Shown: piece after piece, positions 36,569 through 46,998 of the stretch
How the letters are laid out: each line of letters opens with the position of its first letter
Position numbering within the stretch: position 1 is the first letter of the stretch
DNA from: Deltaproteobacteria bacterium
GTDB lineage: Bacteria; Myxococcota_A; UBA9042
Direction of reading: 5' to 3'
DNA length: 64,000 nt
Assembly (NCBI GenBank): GCA_016875335.1
Contig: VGRO01000002.1
Location: forward strand, 55,495 to 119,494
Made by a program: the position numbers and the translations under genes
The notes under the pieces: model-generated
What the model was told of the DNA's origin: nothing
The model's database searches: none
What the model saw: only the letters and a program-made list of their open reading frames with translations

Positions 36569-37639
36569 CTAGCGACCCCGGCCCGGCGCCGGCTCTTGCT
36601 GCTGGCGCAGGGTGTCGAGCGCCTGGCGCAACTGTGCCTCTGCAGTCTCGGCCCGTTGCGCAGCCTGCTGCGCCTGCGCGGCGGCCTGTTGCGCGCGCTG
36701 TTGCGCTTCGGCGGCCCTGCGGCCGGCATCGGCAGCAGCGGACTCGGCGGTGCGGACGCGTGATTCGGCTTGCGCGACGCGAGTTTCCGCTTCGGTCGCC
36801 CGTCGATCCGCTGCCTGCGATCGCTGGTCTGCGGCCTGGGCGCGCTGGTTGGACTCGACGGCCCGCGTTTCGGCGGCGACGGCGCGGGTCTCGGCCGCGC
36901 GCGCTTGGCTTTGGGCTTGGCTGGCGAGGGCCTCGGCACGTTGGGCGGCGGCGCGCGCTGCCTCTGCCAGTTGCTGGGCCTGGCGCACCTGGTCGCTGGT
37001 GTCGCTGGCCAATTGGCGCTGCAACTGCACCAACTTGGTGACGGCGTCGCGGCGGTCGAGCCACGGTCCGGGCAGAGCGAGGTAGGCCGTGTAGAACACG
37101 ACGGCCTCATTGCGCAGCTTGCCGAGTTCGCACACGCGCGCCGCGTTGTACAGGTGCACGGCCTTGTCGGTCAGCTGGTAGGTCGCCTCGAACAGGTTGG
37201 CTGCGGCCTCATGCTGTCCAGCGTTTTTGGCTGCGTGGGCGGCTTTCGCACACGATGCGGCGTAGGCCAGGGTCAGGGCGTCTGCCGACTTGCGCGCGTC
37301 GGCCAGTTCCTTTTTCCAGGGTTTGGGCCCGCGGGCCTGCGCCGCCTCGTCGAACTTGCTGTACAGCGCACGGGCCCGTCCTGCTGTCGCGCACTGTGTC
37401 CCGGCGTCGCTCATCGCCGCAGCAGAGCACCGCAACAGCGTGGCCGCAGCCCACAACGGCCGCAGTTCGCTGGTGTCGCCGCTGAACTGCTTTTCGAACT
37501 CGCCGGCCAACTGCATCGGGTCCTTGCCTGCGGCCTCCTGCAAAACAGGGACACAGGCATCGACGGCCGCCTGGCCTGGGCTGGCCACGCCCAGGGCAAG
37601 CGCAAGGCCCATCGCGGACAACCAGTTGTGCATGGACAT
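36569..37639 (-). CDS. Exported protein with Ala-rich C-terminal coiled coil
   Basis: MSMHNWLSAMGLALALGVASPGQA signal peptide; C-terminal AAETRAVAAETRAVESNQRAQAADQRSQAADRRATEAETRVAQAE heptad-like repeats. Confidence 0.75.
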   Translation of the reverse strand: MSMHNWLSAMGLALALGVASPGQAAVDACVPVLQEAAGKDPMQLAGEFEKQFSGDTSELRPLWAAATLLRCSAAAMSDAGTQCATAGRARALYSKFDEAAQARGPKPWKKELADARKSADALTLAYAASCAKAAHAAKNAGQHEAAANLFEATYQLTDKAVHLYNAARVCELGKLRNEAVVFYTAYLALPGPWLDRRDAVTKLVQLQRQLASDTSDQVRQAQQLAEAARAAAQRAEALASQAQSQARAAETRAVAAETRAVESNQRAQAADQRSQAADRRATEAETRVAQAESRVRTAESAAADAGRRAAEAQQRAQQAAAQAQQAAQRAETAEAQLRQALDTLRQQQEPAPGRGR

Positions 37640-37640
37640 G

Positions 37641-37650
37641 CCCCCCCCCC
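37641..37650. repeat. Homopolymer tract C10 (G10 on coding strand) one nucleotide upstream of the start codon of the 36569..37639 gene
   Basis: acatg cccccccccc tgtcg read directly. Confidence 0.9.
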
Positions 37651-37956
37651 TGTCGCGCGCGACCCGGCGCGAACCGACTGCGCGGGCGTTTTGCACGCTT
37701 TTTGGACCTGTGGCAACCGACGGCCCGCCAGCGCAGACACTTTCGGCCCACCGGGCGTCCAACGGTGCCCGCCGACCGGTCGACGACCGGCGCGGGTCCT
37801 GGCGCGAATCGCTTGATCGAGCCTTGACACCTTAGGCAATTGGCAAATTGGCAATTCACCCCTTGTCAGCCCTGGCAAACGCGTCTAGAATTTCGCGCCT
37901 TGTCGACGACCGGCGCCGATTGCCAGCCGCAGCAAGCACATTTCCAGAGGCAAAAA

Positions 37957-40098
37957 ATGTTCAAGAATCGCATGCTTGCCACCGTCACCGCGTCCGCCAT
38001 GGCCGGCGCCTTGATCATGTCGGTGGGCTGCAAGAAGAAGGAAGAGGCCCCCAAGGCCACCGCACAGGCTGGAGCCGTCGCACCCGCAGAGGCCGCCAAG
38101 GCCGACGACAAGGCCGCCGCGCCTGCGGCAGGCGCTGGAGCCGTCGCCGCACCGGTCGCCGCTGACGTCGAACTGGCCGCAGGCGACGGAATCGCGCTGT
38201 GGCTTTCGGTCAAGTCGTTCAACGCCCTTTTCGACGCCGCCGAGATGCTGGCGGGCAAGTTCGGCGCCACCCAGCCCGGCGCCTCGCTGCGCGGCCAGGC
38301 CATCGGCGCCGCCACCGCGGTCCTGGCCCAAGGCGGCATCTCCAACCTGGACTGGCTCGACAAGACCAAGGCCCTGCACATCGCCTACCACGACCAGCCC
38401 AACCCGGCCGCACCGGCCGGATCACCGCCCAACCCGGCCGACGTTGCCAGCGGCATCTTCATGGTCCTGCCGGTGGCCAGCAAGGATGCCACGCTTGCGG
38501 CCATGCCGGCCGCCGCCAAGGACGCCGCAGCCGAAGGCCACGCCGCCATGATCACGGCGCCCAAGGGCGAGAAGCTCTACATCGACTTCCTGGGCAGCCA
38601 CGCGGTCGTCACCATGATGGACAAGGACCGCTTCGCAAAGGTCAAGGGATTCGCGGAACGCATCGCCAAGGTCGATCCGCCGAGCGCGCTGTATCTGGGC
38701 GTGTCGATTGAGGACCTCTCCAAGACCCGCGCCAAAGAGATCGAGGCGGCGATGGGCATGATCGATGCACTTGGAAGCAAAATGGACGGCGGAGACCCCG
38801 CCAAGGCCAAGATGAACGCCCAAGTCCTCGGCATGTACAGCAAGATGGTCAAGACCTACATCACCGACATGACCCGTTTCGAGCTGCTGGTCCATGCCGA
38901 CACCGACGTCGCGCGCGTCGAGTTCCGCCTGCAGGCCAAAGAGGGGAGCAAGCTCGGCAAGCAGCTGGCCGCCGGCCGCGGCCGCACGACCCGCGAGATC
39001 GCCAACCTGCTGCCTTCGAACAGCTATGTGAGCATCGTGGCGTCCTCGGATCCGGCCGCCGCAGTCGAGCAGATGGACGAACCGCTGAACATGCTCAAGG
39101 AGATGTTCAAGATGGATGCGGCGACCTTCGACGCCCTGGCCAAGGACATGAAGGACCTGGCCAAGATGCAGGATGGCACCAGCGGCTTTGCCGTCTACGC
39201 GGATGGCCCGGCGGCGCTGGGCATGCTCATGGTCGGCGGCACCACCGATGGCGAAGCTTCGATGCGCGTCGGCAAGCGCATGGTCGGCGCCTTGGTCAGC
39301 GCGGTCCTCGCAGTGGCGCGGGCCGAACAAGCCGCCAAGGGCAAGCCTGAATCGGCCGAAGAAGCGGAGATCCTCAAGCTGGTCGAGTCGAGCCTCAAAG
39401 AAGGCAAGGTCGATCCGATCCTGGCCAAAGTCGGCCCCCTCGCCGAGGCCAAAGGCATCAAGTTGACTGCCGCCACCAGCAAGGACGGCGACATCGCCTG
39501 CGACGTGCTCGACATCGCCATCGACTACAGCAAGATGCCCCAGGGCAAGGACAGCGAGCAGGCCAAGGCGGTCATCGGCGACAAGACCGCAGTCGCCATG
39601 TGCGCCGGCAAGACCAAGATCGGCTTTGCCGCCGGTCCTGGCGCCCTGGAGAAGGCAAAGGCCGGCGCCGCTGGCCGCGCGGGCGGTCTCGCCGACGCCC
39701 CGGCCTACAAGAACGCAACCGAGCGCCACAACGGCGCCGCGGTCGTGTATGTCAACCCCGGGGCAGCCATTGCCGCGTTCAAGGCCCTGGTTCCGCCAGC
39801 CATCACGCTGCCGGGCGACAAGGCGATCGTGTTGGCATGCGTCAACCGCACCCAGTCGTTCGGCTGTGCGCTCGAGGCTCCGGTGGACCTGATCGTCGCT
39901 GCCAAAGCACTGGCGAGCGGACCCCGCGGTGGCGCGCCGGCCGAAATGGCGCCACCGGCCGCAGGCGGAGAGGCCCCGGAGGAGGGCGCCATCAAGGCCC
40001 CTGAGCCGCCCCCGGCCCCGGCCCCGGTCAAGTTCGAGCGGCCAGCTCCGGCTCCCGCCGCCCCCGCGGGCGGTGGCGCGCGCCCGGCGCCCAAGTAG
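37957..40098 (+). CDS. Lipoprotein of unknown function, Lys-rich start and Pro/Ala-rich C terminus
   Basis: MFKNRMLATVTASAMAGALIMSVGCKKKEEAPK lipobox; good codon-position bias; 713 aa. Confidence 0.8.
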   Translation: MFKNRMLATVTASAMAGALIMSVGCKKKEEAPKATAQAGAVAPAEAAKADDKAAAPAAGAGAVAAPVAADVELAAGDGIALWLSVKSFNALFDAAEMLAGKFGATQPGASLRGQAIGAATAVLAQGGISNLDWLDKTKALHIAYHDQPNPAAPAGSPPNPADVASGIFMVLPVASKDATLAAMPAAAKDAAAEGHAAMITAPKGEKLYIDFLGSHAVVTMMDKDRFAKVKGFAERIAKVDPPSALYLGVSIEDLSKTRAKEIEAAMGMIDALGSKMDGGDPAKAKMNAQVLGMYSKMVKTYITDMTRFELLVHADTDVARVEFRLQAKEGSKLGKQLAAGRGRTTREIANLLPSNSYVSIVASSDPAAAVEQMDEPLNMLKEMFKMDAATFDALAKDMKDLAKMQDGTSGFAVYADGPAALGMLMVGGTTDGEASMRVGKRMVGALVSAVLAVARAEQAAKGKPESAEEAEILKLVESSLKEGKVDPILAKVGPLAEAKGIKLTAATSKDGDIACDVLDIAIDYSKMPQGKDSEQAKAVIGDKTAVAMCAGKTKIGFAAGPGALEKAKAGAAGRAGGLADAPAYKNATERHNGAAVVYVNPGAAIAAFKALVPPAITLPGDKAIVLACVNRTQSFGCALEAPVDLIVAAKALASGPRGGAPAEMAPPAAGGEAPEEGAIKAPEPPPAPAPVKFERPAPAPAAPAGGGARPAPK

Positions 40099-40135
40099 GC
40101 GCACCGCAGTTCTTGTTGCGGCTGTGAACGAAACC

Positions 40136-40184
40136 CCGGCGGGCGGGCATCCAGGTTGACTGGGTCCCGCCCGCTGGCGTTTTT
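40136..40184 (+). terminator. Rho-independent terminator
   Basis: GCGGGCGGG...CCCGCCCGC stem with inner ATCCAG/CTGGGT, followed by TTTTT. Confidence 0.75.
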
Positions 40185-40285
40185 CGGTTGGCCACGCGGC
40201 GGGCGAGACCCCTTTTCAGTCCGCGGTGAAAATGTACCATGCTGCCTGCGTTGGGCGGCGGGTCACCGCATCAGGGAGGATCACG

Positions 40286-41320
40286 ATGAGGTTCATTCGT
40301 TCCGTTTCCAAGGGTTCGTGGGTGCGAGTCGCATGCGCCGCTGCGCTGTGGGCGCTCGGCTGCCAAAGTTCGCTCACCGGCAACGAGGGCAACCTGACGT
40401 TCTTCTACACGACCGACGACGAGCTTGATTTCAACCAGCCGATCGCCATCGGCGCCAAGCTCGATCTCACGGTCAAGACCGCTGGCATTCCCAAGAAAGA
40501 CGTGTCGCTGACCAAGGTCGAACCGGCCGACACCAAGGTGCTCAAGGTCGCTGGACTGATGGGGGGCGCCTTCACGCTGGAGGGCGTCGGCGACGGCAGC
40601 ACCTCGATCAGCGTCACCGCGACCAGGTCGGACGGCACCAGCACCCACGACACCATCACCATGATGGCCAAGAAGCCCGAGACCATCGAAGTCGCGCATT
40701 CGTGCGGCGGAGGCAATGTCGGCCACTACCTGGTTGGCAAGACCATCTTCGTGCCGTACGACCTCAAGCTCAAGGACGGCCGGGCGGTCATCGGCTATGG
40801 CTACCATGGCCTGTCGATCGCGCCCGCCAAGGGCTTGCAGTGGGACCAGGTCCACAAGTCGCAGTGGGCCTATGTGTACAAGACCGCCGACGTGCCGGGC
40901 GACGTGACCCTGACCAGCACGCTGGAGCCCGGCAAGTCGTGGACTGTGCGCTTGGTCGACGAGGGCCAGATCGACGGCGGCAAGCTTGAGGGCGTCAGCG
41001 GCAAGACCCTGGAAATGCTCGCCGGGACCAGCGCCATCGTGCTGGCGCGCCCCACCGTGGGCGGCAATCCGATTTGCCAGCCCGACACCTCGTTCACGGT
41101 CAGCGGCAAGACCCCGGACGTTTGCGCCGTCACTGCGACCGCGGCCAACGTGCCGACCAGCAAGAACGTGGTCGAGGCGTGGTCGTGGGTGACGGTGCAG
41201 GCCAAGAAGCTGGGCGTGTGCGAGTTCGACGTGGTGTGGCCCAAGGGCAACAAGGGTCAGGGCGCAACGGCGGCCGTCAAGGTCAATGTGGTGCAGCTGG
41301 TCAAGCCGTCAGGCAACTGA
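40286..41320 (+). CDS. Lipoprotein of unknown function
   Basis: AGGGAGGA RBS; MRFIRSVSKGSWVRVACAAALWALGCQSSLTGNEG lipobox. Confidence 0.78.
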   Translation: MRFIRSVSKGSWVRVACAAALWALGCQSSLTGNEGNLTFFYTTDDELDFNQPIAIGAKLDLTVKTAGIPKKDVSLTKVEPADTKVLKVAGLMGGAFTLEGVGDGSTSISVTATRSDGTSTHDTITMMAKKPETIEVAHSCGGGNVGHYLVGKTIFVPYDLKLKDGRAVIGYGYHGLSIAPAKGLQWDQVHKSQWAYVYKTADVPGDVTLTSTLEPGKSWTVRLVDEGQIDGGKLEGVSGKTLEMLAGTSAIVLARPTVGGNPICQPDTSFTVSGKTPDVCAVTATAANVPTSKNVVEAWSWVTVQAKKLGVCEFDVVWPKGNKGQGATAAVKVNVVQLVKPSGN

Positions 41321-42482
41321 GATACGAGCGGCCCAGGCCGAGGTCACCCAGGCCGAAGTTCTCCGCAAGCGTCTGACCCAGGCACGCGAAGCTCTCGCCC
41401 GTGCCCAGGTCGGCACCGGCGGAGAATCGCCGGCTGGCCAACAGCAACGGTACCACCTCGCGGGTATGGTCGGTGGACCCCAGGTACGTCGGATCGTTGC
41501 CGTGATCGGCCGTGATGCACAATAGGCCGCGGTCGCCGAGCGCGTCGAGCAAGTGGTCCAGTTGGTCGTCGGCTTCGGTCAACGCCCGCGCAAAGCCGAG
41601 CGGGTCGCGGCGGTGACCGTACAGTGCGTCGAAGTCGACGAGGTTGGTGAAAACCAGCCCCTGACCGAGGCTGCGGCATGCCGCGATGGTTTGGGCCAGC
41701 CCGTCGGCGTTGCCCTCGGTATGCAGCGACTCGGGCACGCCACAACCCGCGAAGATGTCCTGGATCTTGCCAACGCCGACCACGCGCAGCCCAGCCGCGA
41801 CCATGCGATCGAGCAGCGTGTTCGGCGGCGGGGGCATCGAAAAATCCTTGCGGTTGTAGGTGCGGCGCCACGCCCCCGGCTGACCGACGAACGGCCGGGC
41901 GATGACCCGGCCCACCCGCCACGGGTCGAGCACGCGGCGCGCGACCTCGCACATGCGCCAGAGCGCATGGACGTCGATGACCTCCTCGTGTGCAGCGATC
42001 TGGAAGACGCTGTCGGCCGAGGTGTAGAGAATCGGCTTGCCGGTGCGCAGGTGCTCCGGCCCCAGTTCGTCCAGGATCGCCGTGCCCGACGCGACGCAGT
42101 TGCCAAGGACCCGGTAGCCGCTCTCCTGCTCGAATCGCTCGACGATGTCATCGGGGAACCGCGGATTGAAGACCGCGAACGGCTGGGTCGTGTGCACACC
42201 GACCATTTCCCAGTGACCGGTCGGGGTGTCCTTGCCTGCCGACGTTTCGACCATGCGCAGGGCAAAGGCGTCGGGGCGTTGGTTCGGGGCGACCCCCTCG
42301 ATGGTGCACAGGTTTCCAAGGCCCATCCGCTGCAGGCGCGGCGCGCGCAAGCCGCCGACGGCTTTGGCGCAGTTGCCGAGGGTGTTCACGATGTCGGGGT
42401 CGCCAAACGCGGCGCAGTCGGGTGCGGCGCCGATTCCTGCGCCGTCGAGCACCAGGATGCAAGCTTTGTCGAAGGGGCGCAT
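41301..42482 (-). CDS. deoB: Phosphopentomutase
   Basis: ACILVLDGAGIGAAPDCAAFGDPDIVNTLGN...TSAGKDTPTGHWEM...LYTSADSVFQIAAHEEVI...ITADHGNDPTYLGSTDHTREVVPLL. Confidence 0.96.
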   Translation of the reverse strand: MRPFDKACILVLDGAGIGAAPDCAAFGDPDIVNTLGNCAKAVGGLRAPRLQRMGLGNLCTIEGVAPNQRPDAFALRMVETSAGKDTPTGHWEMVGVHTTQPFAVFNPRFPDDIVERFEQESGYRVLGNCVASGTAILDELGPEHLRTGKPILYTSADSVFQIAAHEEVIDVHALWRMCEVARRVLDPWRVGRVIARPFVGQPGAWRRTYNRKDFSMPPPPNTLLDRMVAAGLRVVGVGKIQDIFAGCGVPESLHTEGNADGLAQTIAACRSLGQGLVFTNLVDFDALYGHRRDPLGFARALTEADDQLDHLLDALGDRGLLCITADHGNDPTYLGSTDHTREVVPLLLASRRFSAGADLGTGESFACLGQTLAENFGLGDLGLGRSYLSCLTA

Positions 42483-42494
42483 GGTGGCGATCCG

Positions 42495-42809
42495 TCAGAC
42501 GATTTCGCCGGCCTTGGCCTTGGCGATCCACTTTTGCAGCTCGCGCTCGACGATCTCGACGGCCCGACCTTGAAAGGGCCGCAGCAGGAACGGGATGTCG
42601 ACGTCGACGACCAGGCTGCCGGCGGTGACGGCGACCTTGCCCTTGATGGTCAGGCCCTTGGCGGCAAACTGCAGGTCGGCGTGGTGGTCATCGCGCCAGA
42701 TGATGCGGGGATCGTAGCGGCCGAAGCGCTCGCAGTAGTGCGCGCACGCCGCTCGGGCGGTCCGCTGCGCCAGGTCAGGCGGCAGGTCGTGGGCGATGGC
42801 GTGGCGCAT
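42495..42809 (-). CDS. Polyhydroxyalkanoic acid system-family-like small protein
   Basis: MRHAIAHDLPPDLAQRTARAACAHYCERFGRYDPRIIWRDDHHADLQFAAKGLTIKGKVAVTAGSLVVDVDIPFLLRPFQGRAVEIVERELQKWI. Confidence 0.7.
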   Translation of the reverse strand: MRHAIAHDLPPDLAQRTARAACAHYCERFGRYDPRIIWRDDHHADLQFAAKGLTIKGKVAVTAGSLVVDVDIPFLLRPFQGRAVEIVERELQKWIAKAKAGEIV

Positions 42810-43147
42810 GGGCGGCTCGGTGGTGCTGGGCAAAGGGGGGCCGCCGTCGACCACAGCCGGGGCGGGAACCGCGCAAAGCTAGCAGAGCGCGGTCAATGCG
42901 CAAGCAGCCGCACCTGGAGGGTGTCGATGCAGCATTGCCGCGGCGAGCGGAATCGGGCGCTCGACAGGCGAGGCGGAGGCAGTCAGGCGCCCGGGAAGCG
43001 AGACGGCGGCAAACGGTCGACTGCGGCGAAGCGCCAGGCTGCGCCGCGGGGAGCCTGGCGGGCGACGACAAGGCATACCGGGTTGGAAGAATCCACGGAA
43101 CTGTTCAGCGGTTGCGCGCACCAGCCGTCTCATTGGGCCGCGCCCGC

Positions 43148-46100
43148 TTATGGACAGGTGTTGCCGGTGCCCGGCGTGCCGCGATCGCGGGCGCCACAGC
43201 GCGGCGTGGTACTGGCGGGGTCGAACTTCCACAAGGTCTTGCCGGCCTCGGTGACACCGGTCACGGGCACGCACAGGTTCGGCAGCTTGCAGTCGCTGGC
43301 GACCTTGCACGGCGGAGGGTCCACCACGTAGCTCGATAACCCGAGCCAAGTGCCGTAGCCGCACTGCGGAGTCGCGGGCACCCAGCAATCCGGCATGTCG
43401 TTGCTGGTGACGTCGAAACAGCCGGATTTGAGCATCGCGGCTTGCCCGAGCGCCCACGGCAACTTGCCGAAATTGATCTCGTCGACCAGGGCGCCTTGGG
43501 GGTTGATCAGTTGCAACTTGATGTCCAGGGTCAGGTTCTGCAACTGGAACTGGCCGGAAGTCGGATGGTCGCCCCAGGCATAGAAGGGCTTCTGGCCGTT
43601 ATTCACGGCGATGTCGCCGAGCGCAATGAGGAGCGCGTATTGCTTGGGCGCAATCGACAGGCCGCCGCCGCCTGCAGGCGCCGCAACGGTGTGGACGAAG
43701 GTGTTGACCTTGATCTGCCAGCCGACCAGGTCGATGGCGTCGGCCGACGGGTTGTACAACTCAATCCATTCGCCTTTGCTGTCCACCACCGCGTCCGGGT
43801 CGGGCATGATCTCGGTGATGAGCACGGTGCCCTTGGGCGCGGGCGGCGCCTCCTTCTTGCAGGTCGCCGAGCAGCCGTCGCCGTCGTTGACGTTGCCGTC
43901 GTCGCACTCTTCGTTCAAGGCGGCCTGGATTTGCCCATCGCCGCACTTGGGCGCCGGCTTGCACTTGCCCGACAGGCAGATGAGGTCCTTGCCGCACGAA
44001 CTGTTGTCGGGCTTGCCGGTGCAGGGGTTGACGCATGGCGGGTTGGCCTGCCCCGGGCTGCCCCAGTCGCCATCGCCGTACGGGTCCTGAGCCTCGCACC
44101 AGTTCTTGAAGTCGTCGTTCTTGGTGTGGTCATAGGCGGCCGGGTCCAGTTGCATCGACTTGCCCTCGACGACCGGAAAGCCGGTGGTCGGCCCGCAGTT
44201 GGGCGGCGGGTTGGGCAACGTGCACACGAAGCCCTTGGGCGAGAAAGTGACCTGGTCGATGACCTTGCCATTCCACTCAAGGATGACGTCGCCCTGGCTG
44301 ACGTTGGGCAGACTGAAGGGCGAAGGCGGCTGCTGAAACCAGCCGATCTGCACCGGTGCGCCGCCATTGGCGGTCTTGTCGGCGCTGCCGCCGACCACGA
44401 AGTAGCTGCCGGCCGGGATGAACAGGGCTTTGGCGCTCTTGAGTGTGAACTTCTTGCTCCCCCCTTGGTCGCGCAGCACCCAGCCGTTGATGTCGATGGT
44501 CAGTTCGCCCGGGTTGTAGAACTCGATCCACTCGCCGACTTCGTCATTGACAGCCTTGGGGTTGATCATGATCTCGGTGACGATGATCTGCCCGGGAGCG
44601 AAGCTCTCCTTCTGGCAGTTGATCGAGCAGCCATCGCCGCCCTCCTTGTTGCCGTCGTCGCACAGTTCCGCAGCCTCGGTGCTGCCGTTGCCGCAGGTAG
44701 CGGAGTCGCAGGCGTCGCCGAATCCGTCGCTGTCGGCGTCGGCCTGGTTCGGGTTGCCGATGCCGATGCAGTTGTCGCACAGGTCGCCCACGCCGTCGCC
44801 GTCGGCGTCGCTTTGCTTGGGGTCGGCCACCTTGGGGCAGACGTCGCAGGCGTCGCCCAGCAGGTCCTGATCCTGGTCGGCCTGATCGGCGTTGGCGAGG
44901 AATGGGCAGTTGTCTTTCTCGTTCGGGCTGTTGTCGCCGTCGATGTCCTTGCCTGGAGGCGCGCAGGACGCGTTGGGGGCGCCAGGTGTGCCCAGGTTGC
45001 CGCTCTGGCCGATGGGCTGGTCGCCGTAGCACCAGTACAGCTTGACGTTGTTCTGGGTGGTGGTCGCATATTTCGGGTCGAGCTGCAGCGAGACATTTGT
45101 CTTGATCGGCGGTGTGAGTGTGCCGTACGCGACCTGATCCACGAGCTTCTTGCCCGGCACGTCGATGAGGCTGAGCGTGTCGGTTGTCGGCTCTAGCAGC
45201 AGGCCGCCGCCCAGCGCGGGGTTGAAGGCGTAGGCCGCCGTGACGCCGCCGTTCAGGATCTTGTTGGTGTTGGCCGCAAGCACCAGGAACCCCTTGGAAG
45301 GAACTGTGATATCGGCGGCGATGACGTGGGTCTTCTGCTTGCCGCCGACGCCGTTCTTGACCTCCAGTTTCCAGTCCTTGATCTTGACCGGCGTGCCCGT
45401 GGGGTTATACAGCTCGATCCACTGGCCGTCCTTGTCATCGATTTCTGCGGTGTGGGCCATGATCTCGTTGATGACCAGATTGCCCGCGACGGCCGTGGCA
45501 ATCAGGCAGTTCTCGCAGCCGTCGCCCAGAAAGTCGTTGCCGTCGTCGCAGGTCTCGCCAGCGTCGAGGTCGCCGTCGCCGCACTGTACCGGGTCACAGG
45601 CGTCGCCGGGCGGGTCGGCGTCGCTGTTGAGTTGGTCGGCGTTCGGGGCGTCCGGGCAGTTGTCGCAGACGTCGCCGACGGTGTCGCTGTCCTTGTCGGC
45701 TTGCAGTCCGTCCGACTCGGGCGGGTTGTAGAGGTTGGGGCAGTTGTCGGTGGCGTCGGGCACGCCGTCGACGTCCTTGTCGGGCGGCGCTGGGCATTCG
45801 GGGTTGGCCGCGCCCGGAGTGCCGAAGTCGCCGCTCGGCATCTTGGTGGGCGACGCGCACCAGTTCTTGACGCTGTCGTTGCCGTAGTCGTTGGTCTGGG
45901 TCACGTCGACCTGGATGGCGGCGCCCTTCCATTCGCCAATCGGCCAACTGACCGACCACTCGACTTTGTCGATGTCGACGTTCTTCTTGGTGGGCGTGGT
46001 GTACTCGGCGCGCAGCACCACGGCGTCGTTGCCAAAATTGGTGAAGGCGGTGCCGGTGTACTTGTAGGCAAGGGCGATGCCGCCGTTCTTGGCCTTGTCC

Positions 46101-46846
46101 GTCTCGCGGCCGAGGGCGATGTATTCGCCCGGTTTGACCGTCATCTTGCCCGCACAGCCGTTGATGACGTGCTTGTCGCCGCCGGTGGGTTTGTTGTCGG
46201 TGATCGTCAAGCCGTTGAGGTCGATGACCTTGTTCGAAGTGTTCTTGACCTCGAACCACTCGCCGAATTCGTCCTTGATGGAAATCGGCCAGATCATGAT
46301 TTCGGTGATGGTGAGATCGCCCTTGACCAGACCCGGTTGCGGGGGAGGCGCCGCGGTCGGCGGCACGCACACCTGCACGCAACTGCCGTCGGATCCAGCC
46401 GAATAGCCGGGTACGCATCCACACAGCGGCTTGCCGGCGGCTTGCGAACACACCGTCTTGTTGGGCTCCTTGCAGGGGTTCGGAAAGCACGGGTTGCCGA
46501 CCGTCTCCACGACTTCGCCGTCCGGGCCGGCGTCGTCCTCGACCTCGTCGGCGTCGCTGGCCGTCTCGCTCTTGCCGCCATCGCCCTGCCCGTCGCCGAC
46601 GTCAGCGACCTCGATCAGACCCTCGGTGGCGACCGTGTCGGGCGTCAGGTCGCCTCCGCTGTCGGTCTTGACCTCCTTGACGGTGTCGGGCAGGCCGGCC
46701 GCAACGTCGGGTTCGGGAAAGAACACGCTGTTGTCGGGCCCGCCGGCAACAGGAGGCGACGGAGTCTGCCCACACGCGGCGAGGGCGAGCACGGCCAGCG
46801 CCGAGGCCCACCGCGAGACCGTGGGAACGTAAGCAGGTTCTGGCAT
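43148..46846 (-). CDS. Large lipoprotein with four lamin-tail-like domains, Myxococcus-type Cys-rich repeats and TSP3-like repeats
   Basis: Lipobox LALAACG; four copies of (T/N)EIM...G(E/Q)W(I/F)E...N...I(D)...; CGDGDLDAGETCDDGNDFLGDGCENC; DGDGVGDLCDNC. Confidence 0.85.
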   Translation of the reverse strand: MPEPAYVPTVSRWASALAVLALAACGQTPSPPVAGGPDNSVFFPEPDVAAGLPDTVKEVKTDSGGDLTPDTVATEGLIEVADVGDGQGDGGKSETASDADEVEDDAGPDGEVVETVGNPCFPNPCKEPNKTVCSQAAGKPLCGCVPGYSAGSDGSCVQVCVPPTAAPPPQPGLVKGDLTITEIMIWPISIKDEFGEWFEVKNTSNKVIDLNGLTITDNKPTGGDKHVINGCAGKMTVKPGEYIALGRETDKAKNGGIALAYKYTGTAFTNFGNDAVVLRAEYTTPTKKNVDIDKVEWSVSWPIGEWKGAAIQVDVTQTNDYGNDSVKNWCASPTKMPSGDFGTPGAANPECPAPPDKDVDGVPDATDNCPNLYNPPESDGLQADKDSDTVGDVCDNCPDAPNADQLNSDADPPGDACDPVQCGDGDLDAGETCDDGNDFLGDGCENCLIATAVAGNLVINEIMAHTAEIDDKDGQWIELYNPTGTPVKIKDWKLEVKNGVGGKQKTHVIAADITVPSKGFLVLAANTNKILNGGVTAAYAFNPALGGGLLLEPTTDTLSLIDVPGKKLVDQVAYGTLTPPIKTNVSLQLDPKYATTTQNNVKLYWCYGDQPIGQSGNLGTPGAPNASCAPPGKDIDGDNSPNEKDNCPFLANADQADQDQDLLGDACDVCPKVADPKQSDADGDGVGDLCDNCIGIGNPNQADADSDGFGDACDSATCGNGSTEAAELCDDGNKEGGDGCSINCQKESFAPGQIIVTEIMINPKAVNDEVGEWIEFYNPGELTIDINGWVLRDQGGSKKFTLKSAKALFIPAGSYFVVGGSADKTANGGAPVQIGWFQQPPSPFSLPNVSQGDVILEWNGKVIDQVTFSPKGFVCTLPNPPPNCGPTTGFPVVEGKSMQLDPAAYDHTKNDDFKNWCEAQDPYGDGDWGSPGQANPPCVNPCTGKPDNSSCGKDLICLSGKCKPAPKCGDGQIQAALNEECDDGNVNDGDGCSATCKKEAPPAPKGTVLITEIMPDPDAVVDSKGEWIELYNPSADAIDLVGWQIKVNTFVHTVAAPAGGGGLSIAPKQYALLIALGDIAVNNGQKPFYAWGDHPTSGQFQLQNLTLDIKLQLINPQGALVDEINFGKLPWALGQAAMLKSGCFDVTSNDMPDCWVPATPQCGYGTWLGLSSYVVDPPPCKVASDCKLPNLCVPVTGVTEAGKTLWKFDPASTTPRCGARDRGTPGTGNTCP

Positions 46847-46998
46847 GGCTACCCTTGCGCCGCCCGCGCCAGGAACCCACGCGGGTGCCGCGGCAGCGAG
46901 ACGCGAACGGCCTAGTATAGGAACTTGCGTCGCATGCGCGCAACCAGTCGCCAATCCCCGCTCAACGGACGGGAATTACAGCGGCATTCCGCGATGGA

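Noticed and set aside
38422-40104. 560-aa minus-strand ORF
   Set aside because: Antisense shadow of the 713-aa lipoprotein gene
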